A stretch of DNA of 64,000 nt from assembly GCF_017591425.1 (NCBI RefSeq), contig NW_024465885.1, positions 31,504,501-31,568,500 on the forward strand, written 5' to 3'. A program made the translations under genes and the position numbers. Origin of the DNA: Ochotona curzoniae. Lineage: Eukaryota > Chordata > Mammalia > Lagomorpha > Ochotonidae. The notes beneath the pieces were generated by a model. That model ran no database searches. It was not told where the DNA came from and saw only the letters and a program-made list of their open reading frames with translations. Below are positions 46,685-58,284 of this stretch, one piece after another. The stretch's first letter is position 1. Each line of letters begins with the position of its first letter.

Positions 46685-47035
46685 CTATTTAATTTTTGAG
46701 AGACGGAGACATAAAGAGAGGGTGGGGATGGTGGAAAAGGGAAAAAGAAGAAAGAGGGAAAATAGGAGATGGAAGAAGGGAGAGAAGGAGAGAAGAGAAG
46801 AGAGATTCATTCCATCTCCTTCATTATATCCAAACGGCCACAACAACTACAGCTGAACTGTGCCAAAGCCCGCACTGGACATGAACTTCACCTCGGTCTC
46901 TGGTGCGGGTTATGGGACTGTAACTATCTGGGTCAGTTTCCACTGCTTTCCCAGGCACAGCTGGCTTGAAAGTGGTGTGGGTGAACTCAAGCCAATATTT
47001 ACACGTCTTGCCAGCAATGCAGACTATGACTTACC
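46685..47035 (-). mobile_element. Old CSINE, antisense, with an expanded purine tract
   Basis: 'tttttgagagacggagacataaagagag', then about 90 bp of GA-rich sequence (46,730-46,808), then 'ctgctttcccaggcacagc' and 'gccagcaatgcagactatgac'. The purine tract has grown compared with other copies. Confidence 0.7.
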
Positions 47036-47106
47036 CTGATGTGTTATGATGCTAACTCCTGAAATTTTGATACTGTTCCAGCCATAAAATGCATTGTAAA
47101 GTTCAT

Positions 47107-47430
47107 TTTTTTTTATGATTTACTTATTTTATTGTAAACTCAGATCCACAGAGAAAAGGGACAGAGAGAAAAGTTTTCCATCTGCTGCTTCACTCTCCAA
47201 GTGGCTACAACCAGAGCTGAGTCAATACGAAGCCAGGATCCAGGAGCCTCTCCTCAGTCTCCCATGTGGGTGCAGCATCCTAAGGCTTTGTGCTGTCCCT
47301 TGTTGCTTTTTCAGGCCACAAGCAAGGATTTGGAAGGGAAGTGGATCAGCCAGGACATGATCCGGTGACCATATGGGATCTCGGCACATGCAAGGGGAGA
47401 ATTCAGCCACTGAGCCATCATACTAGGCCC
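47107..47430 (-). mobile_element. CSINE, antisense
   Basis: 'tgatttacttattttattgtaaactcagat' to 'gccactgagccatcatactaggccc', with 'agtctcccatgtgggtgcagc'. Confidence 0.9.
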
Positions 47431-47514
47431 CTCAAATTCGTTTCTCTTGTTTAAGTTGCCTAGTCTATGACATTTTTCTTACAGTTGCTGTGCCTGTTAT
47501 ATTCTTGAAGCTCA

Positions 47515-48600
47515 AAGTGTTTGTTGAATGTCTGCACTGTTCTAAATGCTGAAAATATAGCAGTTATAAATAAGACAAAGCCACTGACCTCACACAGTTC
47601 ACATTTTTAATGGTGGAAGTATTATAAACAAATAGGAATAAATATCTATCAAGATGCAGTAAACAAAACAATGAAGCAATATAGCAAATAAATGATGAAG
47701 AAAAGCTTAAACACAGTAGTCAGCAAGGCCTCTCTTAAAAAAGAAACATTTGGTCAAAGAACTGAATGAAGTGGGTGATATAAGCATCTGAGGTAAGAGT
47801 GTTTTAGGCAAAGAGCTTGGAAATGTGGTCAGAGATACTGAAGTTTAAGATATGTATGGAATCGAACTCAAGGCTTCAGAATGGCTCCGCTCTGGCTGTT
47901 GCGGTCACTTGGGGACTGAACAGGTGGGTGGAGGATCTTCCTCTCCATCTCTCCTTCCCTCTGTATTGTCAGCCTTTACAATAAAAATAAATAAATCTTT
48001 GAAAAACATGTATGGAACATATGATTCTGTAATGGTGCTGAATTTAATTTAATACAGAAAGGGAAGTTTTAGAATGTTGGGTGAAAATTTGGTATAATAC
48101 TTGTTCAAAAAAAATCTCATTTTGCTCTGTGGAAAAGAGACTGTGAGAGATTGAGAGGGTAAGTGTGGGACAGACAAGCTGGAGTATTGTAGTATCAATT
48201 CAGGTAAGTAATAATGATGTGACTTAGGATGGCAGTCCTAGAGGTAAGGAAATCGGTGACACGAGGGAATGTCGTGAGATGGGGAAATATTATGGAGGAA
48301 GAAATCTGCAAAGCCTAAGTTTGGGCTGATAGATAAGACAGGGGTGACTCCTGACTTTTGGACTGAGCATTTGAATCTGTGGAGGTGAATTTTAATGAAA
48401 TGAAGAATACTGAAAATGTGAAGTGGAAAATGTATGGAAGTCTTTATTATAGCCCCTCTACCTTGATGTAGAGAGAGATCAGATATTACAAAGCTCTCAG
48501 CATTGACCAGGTATTTAATACCATGCAAGTGGAGGGTTGTTGTTTGGATCTGAATGTAGGCGGAGAAGATGAAAGTACTGAGCCTAGTGTTACCCTGTTA
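47515..48600 (-). mobile_element. Long L2 LINE relic, antisense, split by a truncated SINE
   Basis: Follows the complement of the L2 3' region: 'tgcactgttctaaatgctgaaaatatagcagttataaataagac' (47,532), 'ttggtcaaagaactgaatgaagtgggtga' (47,750), 'gttttaggcaaagagcttgg' (47,800), then 'ttatggaggaagaaatctgcaaagcc' and 'gatgactcctgac'-like sequence (48,290-48,355). The SINE at 47,862-48,007 interrupts it. L2 predates placental mammals and is extinct. Confidence 0.8.
47862..48007 (+). mobile_element. 5'-truncated CSINE with 10-bp TSD
   Basis: Only the 3' half of a sense SINE: 'cggtcacttggggactgaacagg', 'gatcttcctctccatctctcc', 'cctttacaataaaaataaataaatcttt'. ATGTATGGAA at 47,852-47,861 and 48,008-48,017 flanks exactly this half. 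So it inserted in truncated form and was not cut down later. Confidence 0.88.
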
Positions 48601-48869
48601 TATGGAGACTAGCCAGAGGATGAAATTGCATCAAATAAGACTGAGAAACAGAAGCCATGGAGGAGAGGGGGAAAAAAAAGAAAGCATAAGATACCCTTGA
48701 AGCAGAGTGACGAAAGATTTCTCATTTTGGTTTCAGATCCCTAGGTTAATGTGTTGAGTAATGAACTTTACTGTCATTACATTCCTGGTTGCAGATGTTC
48801 TGGTTCCAATTCTATTGTGCTATGTCTAGTGGACCATTTCCTTTTTCACTGAGAAAGCTGATGTGAGGT
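48601..48869. other. Single-copy DNA
   Basis: No feature recognised. Confidence 0.4.
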
Positions 48870-49020
48870 TTCTTCTTCTTCTTCTTCTTTTTTTTTATTC
48901 TTAGTTTAATGTAGACCAGGTCGTTGTATATCAAAACCCACCAGATTCTGGATTCTCCCTCCGATCTCTTCCCCTACTCTCCCCATCCCTTCTTTTTCCT
49001 TCTCTTCTAGTCTGGGTGAG
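48870..49020 (-). mobile_element. Possible L1 3' end, antisense
   Basis: (TTC)n and a T-run, then 'gtagaccaggtcgttgtatatc' and C-rich 'cctccgatctcttcccctactctccccatccc'. The layout (tail, short unique part, C-rich tract) is that of an antisense L1 3' UTR, but the sequence does not clearly match the other copies. Confidence 0.35.
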
Positions 49021-49277
49021 GTCAATCAAAATCTGTTGAAACTGTATTTTATGTAATTCAGTTTCATAAATATATGAAATTCAAGGAGATAGTATAAACA
49101 GGTAGAGTAGCAGTTAGGAAATTTTGGAAGCTATTTGTGCCAAATCTTTGCTTTCCCTCACAGTGGAGAACACAGACATCCCATCATGGGTGGAAGTCGT
49201 TAAGAGAGTGAAATATTGAAAGAAAGAGGGCTGATATATCTCCCTGAGAGGTATATGCTCTCCTCACTTATTCAGAG

Positions 49278-49627
49278 TATTATGGTCTGAAAGTTTGTGT
49301 CACCTGTCCCTCAGTTCAGTGTTGAAATTAACCCCAGAAGTGATGTTATTTTATTGTGAGATCATTGAAAGGTAATTGGATCTAGTAGAGCTCATGTATG
49401 CAGAGCCTCTAGCATGGGATTATTGCCAATGTAAGAGAAAACTTCAGGGAGTCTGCTTCTTTTCTTTCAACCATGTGAACACAACCAGTAATTGGGCCTT
49501 CACCAGATACCAGATCTGCGGGTCCCCTGATTTTAGACATTCATGCTCCAGAGCTGGGGAAAATTCATGTCTGTTATTTAAGGCAAATGGTCATGGTATT
49601 TGTTATAGCAGCCCACACAGACTAACA
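49278..49627 (+). mobile_element. MLT1-type (ERVL-MaLR) solo LTR
   Basis: 'tattatggtctgaaagtttgtgtc', 'gttgaaattaaccccagaagtgatgttatt', 'ccatgtgaacacaaccag', 'ggccttcaccagataccagatctgcggg', 'tttgttatagcagcccacacagactaaca' follow MLT1A-like LTRs in order. The middle is shortened. Confidence 0.85.
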
Positions 49628-50229
49628 TAGTGTTACTGTCAAGGTCATCTTTAGTTACGTAAACAAAAGGTATGTTTTCTCCAAATAAGAAAAAAAAACA
49701 CAGGCAACAGGGAGTGGGGGAACATGTTCTGGCCTGTCACAGTCTTTCCTGAAAAATAGCTCTTTAAGATTTGAATACTTTGACACTGTGGATTTGGCTT
49801 TTTCATGAAATAATTAATGCTTTTCATTTCACTCTCATTGCCTCATTCTTTTGGTGTGAAAATGCTTTTCTATACTCCAAGTTATTACCTCCTGGTGAGA
49901 AAAGTGAGAAATTCCTAGGTGATACATAATATTGTACAATCTGGGATAAATACAGAGACACTTGGAAGTTAATTTCTCAGCTTTCCATGAAATTCAAACT
50001 CTTGATCTTCAGTCCAATGTTTTCTTTACTCATCTTTAAGCCTGGAAAACCAGGACTTTGAGGTGGTGGAAAGAAGGCATATATTAAGGTCTTTGTGACT
50101 ACTTTCCGAAATGCTGATTGAAATTTAATAGGAATAATCTCACATTTACTTGGAAGCCAGCATGAACCTTGAGCAGTCTTTCAGTGACTAGAAACATTTA
50201 AAAGGACATAATGCTACTGCTTCACTTGC
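49628..50229. other. Single-copy DNA
   Basis: Nothing recognised. Confidence 0.4.
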
Positions 50230-50640
50230 ATACGTGGGTTTGGCTTATATCAGGACACAGCTGGCTCTGACTGCTTAGCTGCAGCAGCCAGCTGGGACCA
50301 GCTGGGAAACAGGAGTTGGGGCTAGCTCACTACAAAGACTCCCCAGCTGGAGCTGCCCTCAAGGGGAGGTGACATACGGGTGAACTGCTGTAAGTTGGGT
50401 GGCCTGTTAGCCTGCAGAGAGCACCAGAATGAGAGGAATGCTGTTTACAGGAGCCAGTTCCAGTTGGTAGTTGTGCAGAATGGTGGCCACCCTGCAGAAG
50501 TGGTGGGATTCAGGAGTGGGAAAGCCTGGATCGGGAACCAGTACAGAAGCTTAAGTAGCAAATATGTCATGAGTGCAGTGAGGGAAGAGCAGCTAAGATT
50601 CAAATTATTGTATCCTTGACTGATTGTCTCAGTCTCTTCC
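50230..50640 (+). other. GC-richer unassigned segment, perhaps an L1 5' UTR or LTR fragment
   Basis: The segment is markedly less AT-rich than its flanks, with short repeated units 'cagctggga' / 'agctggag' (50,287-50,352) and 'ggcctgttagcctgcagagagcacc'. Such CAGCTGG-rich sequence is reminiscent of retroelement 5' UTRs or LTRs. The 79-codon frame 50,380-50,619 (+) has no known domain. I see no flanking TSD. Confidence 0.3.
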
Positions 50641-51404
50641 ATAAAGAGACAGTTTGCTCGGGGAGATATGGAATGCACACTATCCTGACATTTCTCTTTC
50701 AATTATATTTGGCAGAAATACTCCAACTTGTTTCCGCTGAACTAATTATATTGGTAGTGGGGTCATGAATCAAGTTTAAAGCTGTAGTTATCTTTTAATC
50801 CTCACGTGACCTTCAGGTTTTGATCTACAAAATATAACTATTTTCACATTCAATTTTTTTTGTCATATAGAAGTTGTAAAGTTCAATATAAGAGTATACA
50901 AATGGTTTTCCTGGAAAGAATTGTTGTATAATATAAGCATGCTTTAGAATGGAGTTGGAATTTCATGGAATGTTTGATTTTCAAAGCATGAAAATCCAGT
51001 GATTAGTTATGGTTAAAAGAGAAGTCAGGAGAGGGTTTCCTTCAGCCCTCATGAGAATAATTGGCTATCTTAAACTTTTCAGTATGTATTTGTTCACAAC
51101 ACTAAAATTATTGGCCAGGGTCTCTGACATGACTGTTTTTGATACATCTCTACCTAAAATTATCTCCTTAACTTTAAAAAATTAGAATAATTATTAATGA
51201 GGAGATTCAAAATCTTAATAGTTGGAACATGTTTTGGAAAACTGTCAAGCTACGATTTAATACAGAATTTGTCCAGTTTGTTTCCATAAGCACTTGTATC
51301 CTTTTCAGTCCTTGCTTCTAAATATATTCTGGTAGACAGAACTATGGGCATAACATTGGTACATTTAAAGTAGGAACAATTGTACCTCGTTTTGGTGTGT
51401 GAGA
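50641..51404. other. Single-copy DNA
   Basis: Nothing recognised. Confidence 0.4.
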
Positions 51405-51530
51405 CTGAGGGTTACATCATTGCAACCATTTGGGGAATGAACCATATGAAAGATGAAAGATGAAAGATCTCTCTCTCTTTCTCTCTCTCCCTCCCTCTCT
51501 CCCTGTCAAATAACTAAAATAAACCTTATC
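51405..51530 (+). mobile_element. Old CSINE 3' fragment
   Basis: 'attgcaaccatttggggaatgaacc', 'atgaaagatctctctctcttt', end 'ctgtcaaataactaaaataaacc'. 'atgaaag' is triplicated at 51,447-51,468. Confidence 0.7.
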
Positions 51531-51717
51531 TCCACAAATAACCTAGTATACTCCCATTTTTACATGCTTCCATCATCTCTCATACAACCACACCTGCACA
51601 TAATCTGGAGCTCATAAACTGGACACTTGATAAATGCAAGGCTCTGAGACTGGCATAGTAGCTTTATGCCCTCATCAAGCAGTCTTTGGGGCTGAGGCTA
51701 AAAATTAAAAAAAAATC

Positions 51718-51723
<6 letters not shown>

Positions 51724-51760
<37 letters not shown>
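51724..51760. repeat. (TC)n microsatellite
   Basis: 37 bp of TC dinucleotides at the tail end of the antisense SINE that follows. Confidence 0.95.
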
Positions 51761-51765
<5 letters not shown>

Positions 51766-51767
<2 letters not shown>

Positions 51768-52020
51768 TCCTTGAAAGTCAGACTTACAACACAGACAGAG
51801 GGGACAGAAAGGAAAACTATCATCTGTTGGCTCACTCCCCACATGGCTGAAATGGCTAAATCCGGGCAAGGCCACAATCAGGAGACAGGAGTTTGTTCTG
51901 CATAAGTGCAGAGAGCCCAAGCAGCTAGACGACCATCTGCTGCTTTCCCATGTCATTAGTAAGGAGTTGGATAGGAAATGGGGCACCCAGGACTCAAACA
52001 GGATCCAAATGGGAAGCTCG
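51766..52020 (-). mobile_element. CSINE, antisense
   Basis: 'tccttgaaagtcagacttac', 'ggctcactccccacatggctg', 'ttagtaaggagttggatagg', 'ggggcacccaggactcaaacagg'. The head is degraded. Confidence 0.85.
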
Positions 52021-52249
52021 CCTTGGGGGTCATAGCTCCTGCTGGTGAACATATGGTCCAGACCTGCGGGGTCGGACAAGCTGGGTACAGTAGCTACAGT
52101 GGCTGGCTAATAAGTGGGGTGGTAATGGAAAGGGGTGGACCAGACAGGACTGAACAAACCTTAGCTCACAAGCAAAAACAGAAATCAAGATGGAGCACAG
52201 GTCTTTTTCATTTCTCCAGTGACACATTAGTCATTCAGTGGCATGACAT
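52021..52249. other. Unassigned, possibly upstream L1 3' UTR
   Basis: No clear match; it leads directly into the L1 3' UTR that follows. Confidence 0.3.
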
Positions 52250-52640
52250 TTAAGTTCATGGTGTTTTTAATTTCTTCCTGTTGTTGATTTTGTTTTGTGT
52301 GGCTTTTCATTGAATGGGGTGTACAGTAACTGTGTAATGGAGGCTATCATATCCAAAGGTGAGGAAACAATGCAGTACGCATCTCTACTTCCAGATCAAA
52401 GTTGGACTCTCAATGAAACTGTTAACTGTATCTTGAAAATAGGATGCTGGACTCGTTGTCATTGTCCATGCCCACACTGATGGAAATATGACTGTTTATG
52501 AAGAACTATTCTATAGTAATAATATAGGGGAACTCAGGGAGGGAGGGAATAGAACTTGGGGAGCAGGTAGCAAAATCCCAGGGCCTGTATGGACCTGTAT
52601 CAAAAAATGACAATAATAATATTAAAGGCATAAAAATAAA
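52250..52640 (+). mobile_element. L1 3' UTR, sense, with G-quadruplex motif
   Basis: 'gcagtacgcatctctacttccagatcaaagttggactc' and 'gaaactgttaactgtatcttgaaaatagg' parallel 43,313-43,370 of the long L1, then 'gttcactctattgtaataat'-like sequence, a G-rich tract (G-runs at 52,527-52,547, loops 6, 1 and 1) and an A-rich end at about 52,640. Confidence 0.75.
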
Positions 52641-53064
52641 ATGTGATACAAGTTGTTTATTTTTAAAAATGTTTTGCTAGATCACCTTGCCTAAGGTTGG
52701 CAAGAAAAAAATACCACCAAATGGGCATAGTCATCTACATAAATGTATTCTGACAGCTTTAGAGGCTAAAGGCCCAGGATACAGGTGTAAGTAGGTTTGG
52801 TTTCATTATGAGACCGCCTGGCTTGCAGATTGCTAACATTTTTCATTGCTTACACATGCTTTTTCCTCACTGAATGCATGTGTGTTTAGAAATTTACTTT
52901 TTAAATTTTAAATCAAGACAATTGGTCATTACTGCTCATCATAACCATCTAATGTTAATTTTACATATTGACATTCTTAGGATTTGAACTTCAACTTAAG
53001 AACTGGGGGGAGATGCAATTAAAGATGTGGCAATTGAATTATTTCTAGCAATAGAATTTTTGTC
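52641..53064. other. Single-copy DNA
   Basis: Nothing recognised. Confidence 0.4.
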
Positions 53065-53180
53065 TCTCTGGTCTACTTTTATATCCCAAATACCTACATG
53101 TTAGGGGTGGGACATTACAGGCATGGAATTAATAAACACTAAATGAATAAATGAATGAATCAGTCAATGAATGGAAGCCA
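53065..53180 (+). mobile_element. L2/MIR-type 3' end, sense
   Basis: 'tttatatcccaaatacctacatgttaggggtggg' then 'aataaacactaaatgaataaatgaatgaat' resembles the sense L2 3' terminus ('..cctggcacatagtagg..caataaat..tgaatgaatga'). Confidence 0.6.
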
Positions 53181-54374
53181 GCTGATTGACAAGTATTTAA
53201 ATCTTGGGTTTTGCAATGACTAACAGATGCCACATTTGTTAATAAAGATTTTTATATTTTAATTCGTAAGGTTTGCACAGCCTTCGTTATGCTTATTCTG
53301 GCATATGGGCATATCAGAAACATTTGTGGATAAAATCTGTAATTGGAAGTAAGTACCAAATCAAAACATTAATTATTTCAAAGTAAGTAGTGTGCACATC
53401 AACTGTGGAGGAGAAACGGAGCAGTTGGGATACTTTCAAGCCAGTAAAACCTTAAGGGCAATGACTTGTAATTAAGGCAGAAGTGATTTAATCCTTCTTG
53501 CTAATCACTCCTACAGTTAGCCAGTTTTCATCCAACTAATTGATGGCACATGGAACAGATGTATAGTAAGATTCAAGCTCCACTTCGAACAGGGTTATAA
53601 CAGATGTGAGCTTGTCACTGTTACATGCATTGTCATCCAGAAATACACTGCCTTGAGTTCCTCATGCACTGACATTGTTTCTTCTTTGTTGTGACACCAA
53701 TTAAATATAGAGAATGTTTAAGAGAAATAAAATTCATTTCATTAATTCACTTTTAAGTAAGTGAATACTGAAGGTCGACTATATACATTATAATGTAGGG
53801 GGCATATGCATTCCTAACCTCAAGGAAACTATAAGAAATTATAGATAAATATCTAGATATGACCATTCTTCCATTGAACATAGCTCAGAATTACAGGTTT
53901 GAAATGCATGAAGTTTAAACTCAAATTTTGCAAAACCTGCCTTGTATTTTATTTCCAAAAAAGACAACCAAAGACAAAAGCAAGCGGTATCATAAAAAAT
54001 TTATATCTGGAAGTAATATATTTTTGCTTAGTTTTCTTATAGCAACTATTAAGCTAAATAGATAAAAATCTGAGTAAATATCTCCTAATTTTTGGCTTGA
54101 AGATCATTGAAAGAAAGCACAGTCTAAATTATTATCAATAATGAAAAAATTACTCTGAATTTTAATATACATGCAGGAAAGTTTCATCTATCTTTAACAG
54201 ATTTCAGTGTGTAGACAAAAGATTTGGCTGCAAGCATAACATTCTAATATCATAACTTACAGATGTCATCTGTACAATCCCCTTCCTAATAACTCTGTTG
54301 AATGCATTTATAATGTCTGACAAAACTATTATCACTGATTTGATTTAAAGCTTAGCTCCTGATAAATAGTGTTG
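53181..54374. other. Single-copy AT-rich DNA
   Basis: About 1.2 kb with no recognised element or frame. Confidence 0.45.
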
Positions 54375-54690
54375 TCACCCCTTATATGTAGGGTAAATGT
54401 TCCAAGACTCCGGTGGGTTACTGAAGTCATACATATCATTGAATTCTCTATATGACATGTGTTTTCTCATGTCTGTTAAATGATACTTTGAAATTATAAA
54501 TTAAGCAACATGTGAGATTGTAAAATAGATGAGTTATAATAAGATACTGTCATAAAATGCATGTGAACTTGATATCTCTCAAAATATAATACTCTACGCA
54601 CTCATCTTAGATGCTGTAAGATAGCACAAAGTATCAGTGATGAGATATTGTGAGCTGAATGATACAATTGTACTCTATTTGTTATGAGAC
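54375..54690. mobile_element. MER8-like (Tigger/pogo group) DNA-transposon relic
   Basis: 'ccccttatatgtagggtaaatgttccaagactccggtgggttactgaagtcatac', then 'tataaattaagcaacatgtgagattgtaaaatag' and 'ctctcaaaatataatactctacgcactcatctta' run in the order I recall for MER8, a non-autonomous relative of Tigger elements. Diverged; the inverted termini cannot be defined. Confidence 0.55.
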
Positions 54691-55029
54691 CTGGGGGACA
54701 TGCAATTTGCTCTGAAATTTTGGTTGCCAAGGCTCAGGTAGGTGACTGACTTCATTTCAAGCAAATGGAAATTCAGTGAACATGACTGAACCATGCAATT
54801 AATTAAAAGATTGTTTAGGTTGGCACTAACAGTAAAGTGTGGACGTTTTGCAACACCCATGAGGAAAGCATTAAGTGCAGTGATGACATTATAGGCACAC
54901 CATTCTCATGACAGGGCCACCTACCTGTGTTCTGTTCCCCTCTGTTGACTCATGGGACTTTCTGGGGGAATTCTGTAGCTTCCTTTTCAAATAAGGATGT
55001 TGCACATGTGGAGGTCTATAACAACTTTC

Positions 55030-55495
55030 TAAATTGCATAATTTATATCCCCTTGAGTTATCCTTTCTTCTTGAATTTGGAATGGATGTAATGACTTGAT
55101 TCTACAGAATGGTACTTTGAGAATTGTTCCAAAAACACGGTGGCATCTGCTTGTTGCATATTCTTTCTCATGCCCGTTTTGTTCGCTTTGAGAACCAAGC
55201 TGACATTTTGTGAGCAATCTTCTGGAGATATTCATGTGATAAGGAACTAATGCTTCTGACCTGTAAGAACCTGAGGTTTGTTATCACTTATGAGGATGAG
55301 TTTTGAAAGCATTTCTCCTAGTAATCCAACATTGAAATGACTGCTGCCCCAGTGTACACCTTGACTGAAGTCTCGTGACAGACCTTGAGCCAGGACCACC
55401 TAATTGAGCCATGTCCTATCTCCTCACACACAAAAATTATGCAGTGATATAACAGTCTGTTGTCAGTTGCTAATTAACACAATTTGTTTACAGTT
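55030..55495 (+). mobile_element. MLT1-type LTR
   Basis: 'ttcttgaatttggaatggatgtaatgacttgattctacagaatgg' (55,068) and 'gaaatgactgctgccccagtgtacaccttgactgaagtctcgtgacagaccttgagccaggaccacc' (55,334) fit MLT1C/D-like LTRs. The 68-codon minus-strand frame at 55,029-55,235 is chance. Confidence 0.75.
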
Positions 55496-55519
55496 AACTC
55501 TTCTCCCTTTTTTAAAGTT

Positions 55520-55833
55520 TTTTTTTTTTAATTTTTAGAAAGGCAGATTTACAGAGAAAATGAGAGAGACAAAGATGTTCCAACCATTGGTTCACTCCCT
55601 AAGTGGCTGCAATGGCTGGAGCTGAGCTGATTTGAATCAGAATCAAGGAGCTTCTTTCAGATCTTTCACACAAGTGCAGGGTTTAAAGGCTTTGGGCCAC
55701 CTTTGACTGCTTTTCCCAGGTCAGAAGCAGGGAGTGGGTTTGGAAGTAGAGTAGCTGGGACACAGATTGGTACCCATATGGGATCCTGGCGTGTGCATGA
55801 TGAAAATTTAGCCGGTAGGCCATTGTGCCAATT
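55520..55833 (-). mobile_element. CSINE, antisense
   Basis: 'tttttagaaaggcagatttacagag' to 'gtaggccattgtgcc', with 'ggtacccatatgggatcctggcgtgtgc'. Confidence 0.9.
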
Positions 55834-57333
55834 CACTTTATATACATTTTTAAATGTATGTAAATCTGAGTCTCCAAATATTGATCAACTTCTCATTTCA
55901 CATTCATTTCACATCCATATAATGCTGGAATTTTAGACTTTCTTTGCTAAAATACTTTCTCATTCTAGTCTGTGGTTTCTTAATGAGCCTGACTACAAAT
56001 GACTTGCTATTTCCTATTATACTGAGCTGCCAAGCTTGGCATTAAACCCCTTTTCTGATTAAGCAAACCAGAATATGTTTCTAAATATTTCAATCAAGAA
56101 CTTAGAAATTATTATTAGGCATGAGAATTCTATAGTAGGGACTGAAGATTGAGAAAACTTTCTTAAAATTCTGAATAAAAAGTTTGGCAACACATTTTAT
56201 GCAACCATAACAGAGCCATTTTAAATCTTATCTGTGGAAAATTATAATAAGACATCCTTGGAAGACAGGACTTGAGGGGTACACAATGTCTAATGTGACT
56301 TAGAAGATTAATATAATTATGAGGAATTTAAACAATATGAAATGGAGATGCTTCTAATATCTCAGCAGCATTGACAAAAGGAGAAACAGTGATGTAAATC
56401 CTTGGATTCTCAGTTTTGTCAGTGGAACACTCTCATTGCATGTGTCTAAAGCTTACAACACAAGGCCTTTCCTATTTTTCTCCCTTCTGTTAGTGAGGAC
56501 AAAGCCGTATGGCACAACATTGGAAATAGACAACGGCCCTTACCAGACAGTAATGCTATCAGTTTGATCTTGAATTTACCAGAACTGCAAAAAATAGGTT
56601 TATGTTCTTTACAGATTAGTGAATCACAGACATTTGGCTGAAGCATCCTAATTGTACTAAACACTTGGTTGAAACAATTGGCTATTCTGTGAGATGCTGA
56701 AACTGGTTTTTGACTGCAGTGGGGACGTTTGATCCTGTGAGGCAAAGGTCAGTGATCAACCACTTAACTTCATTGACAAAATGGCAGTAACACTAGTAGA
56801 CTTGTCAGACTCTATAATCACAGATTAGGTGGGTTAAGTAAAAAAGCTGATTAGCCCTGAGAGGTAGTTGATTTGAGGTAAGGATCAACAGATTACATCG
56901 TTACAATTTTTGCAGTCTTTTCCCTAATTATCAAAAGGATTAATTCAACAACTCAGTCTCTGTGAATGAACGGAGTTCAAAGTAACTTGGAGGAAAAACA
57001 AATATTGGATCTTCACTCTAGGATTCTTGTGCTGTTTCCTTTTATCTTCACAATTTTGCCTTTTTTTTTGTTTTGATTATCTGATACTCCTAATGAGTGG
57101 ACACCAATTTCTAGGGATTCAAGATGCTACTACAGATCATCAATCATGTTAAGAGCTTGCAGAGAGTCAATGAGTGAATAGAATCTAGTTTCATCACTGT
57201 GGGGACACCAGAGAGTGTCCAGAAAGACTGACAGCTGTGAACAAGTTGATACATATCTGACACTCATTTATCTCTTCAATATAGCTGGTGTTGAAGATAG
57301 ATGAGCCCTGGACAATAATAGGTGGCTGCTTCA
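55834..57333. other. Long repeat-free stretch without a recognised gene
   Basis: 1.5 kb of low-repeat DNA. The 99-codon frame at 56,446-56,745 (-), Cys/Ser/Lys-rich, has no domain I can name and no in-frame continuation. Candidate conserved non-coding DNA only by absence of repeats. Confidence 0.4.
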
Positions 57334-57348
57334 GTTGAAATTTTTTCT

Positions 57349-57680
57349 TTTTAAAAAAAGATTTATTTATTCTTATTGCAAAGTCAGATATACAGAGAGG
57401 AGGAGAGACAGAGAGGAAGGTCTTCCATCCGATGGTTCACTCCCCAAGCGGCCGCAACGGCCGGTTCTGCGCCAATCCAAAGCCAGGAGCCAGGAACTTC
57501 CTGCAGGTGTCCCACGCGGGTGCAGGATCCCATGGCATTGTGCCGTCCTTGACTGCTTTTCCAGGCCACAATCAGGGAGCTAGATGGGAAGTGGGGCTGC
57601 CAGGACTAGAACCAGTGCCCATATGGGATCAGCACGTGCAAGGCAAGGACTTTAACCACTATGCTATCGCGCTGGGCTCG
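57349..57680 (-). mobile_element. Young CSINE with 15-bp TSD
   Basis: GTTGAAATTTTTTCT at 57,334-57,348 and 57,681-57,695 is identical. Body 'aaaaaaagatttatttattcttattgcaaagtcagatat' to 'tatcgcgctgggctc', with a CpG-rich 'aagcggccgcaacggccgg' segment. Confidence 0.97.
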
Positions 57681-57695
57681 GTTGAAATTTTTTCT

Positions 57696-57914
57696 AAGAT
57701 GATCTCCATAGTGAAGCAAATCAATGAATACTGACCCTGCTATGCAAGTATTTATATGGAAGAAAAAATTTTTTTCCCACTTAACAGGAGATAATGGAAC
57801 TTTTAAAATCAATAGTATCAAATTTGACCTAGTAATTTCATTTAATTGATCACATCATGTTAATAGGAACTGGAGAAGTTATCTTAAAGTTGATGTGATA
57901 ACATTTGCATGCCA
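57696..57914. other. Single-copy DNA
   Basis: No feature recognised. Confidence 0.4.
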
Positions 57915-57963
57915 CTAATTCTTTCAAAACTGGCCATTGAGTGACTATTTTGTGTCAGTTATT

Positions 57964-58284
57964 AAATTTTTTTTTAATTAGAAAGTCAGATATACAGAGA
58001 GGAGGAGAAACAGAGTGGAAGATCTTCCCTCCTATGATTTACTCCCCAAGCGTCTGTTATGGCCGGATCTGAGCCAATCTGAGGCCAGGAGCCAGGAGCC
58101 TGTTATGGGTCTCTCACGCAAGCACAGGGTCCCAAGGCATTGGATGGTTCTCAACTGCTTTCCCAGGCCACAAGTAAGAAACTGGATGGGAAGCGTGGCT
58201 GCTGGCATGAGAACTTGCACCAGTATGGGATCCCGGTGTGTGCAAGGTAAGGACTTTAGCTGCTATGCTACTGCACCTGGCTTA
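57964..58284 (-). mobile_element. CSINE inserted in L2, 11-bp TSD
   Basis: TGTCAGTTATT (57,953-57,963) and TGTCAGTCATT (58,285-58,295), one mismatch. Body 'ttaattagaaagtcagatat' to 'ctactgcacctggc'. L2 sequence continues on both sides. Confidence 0.92.

Noticed and set aside
56446..56745. 99-codon minus-strand frame as a processed pseudogene
   Set aside because: No identifiable parent, no poly(A) tail, no TSD and no frame continuation.
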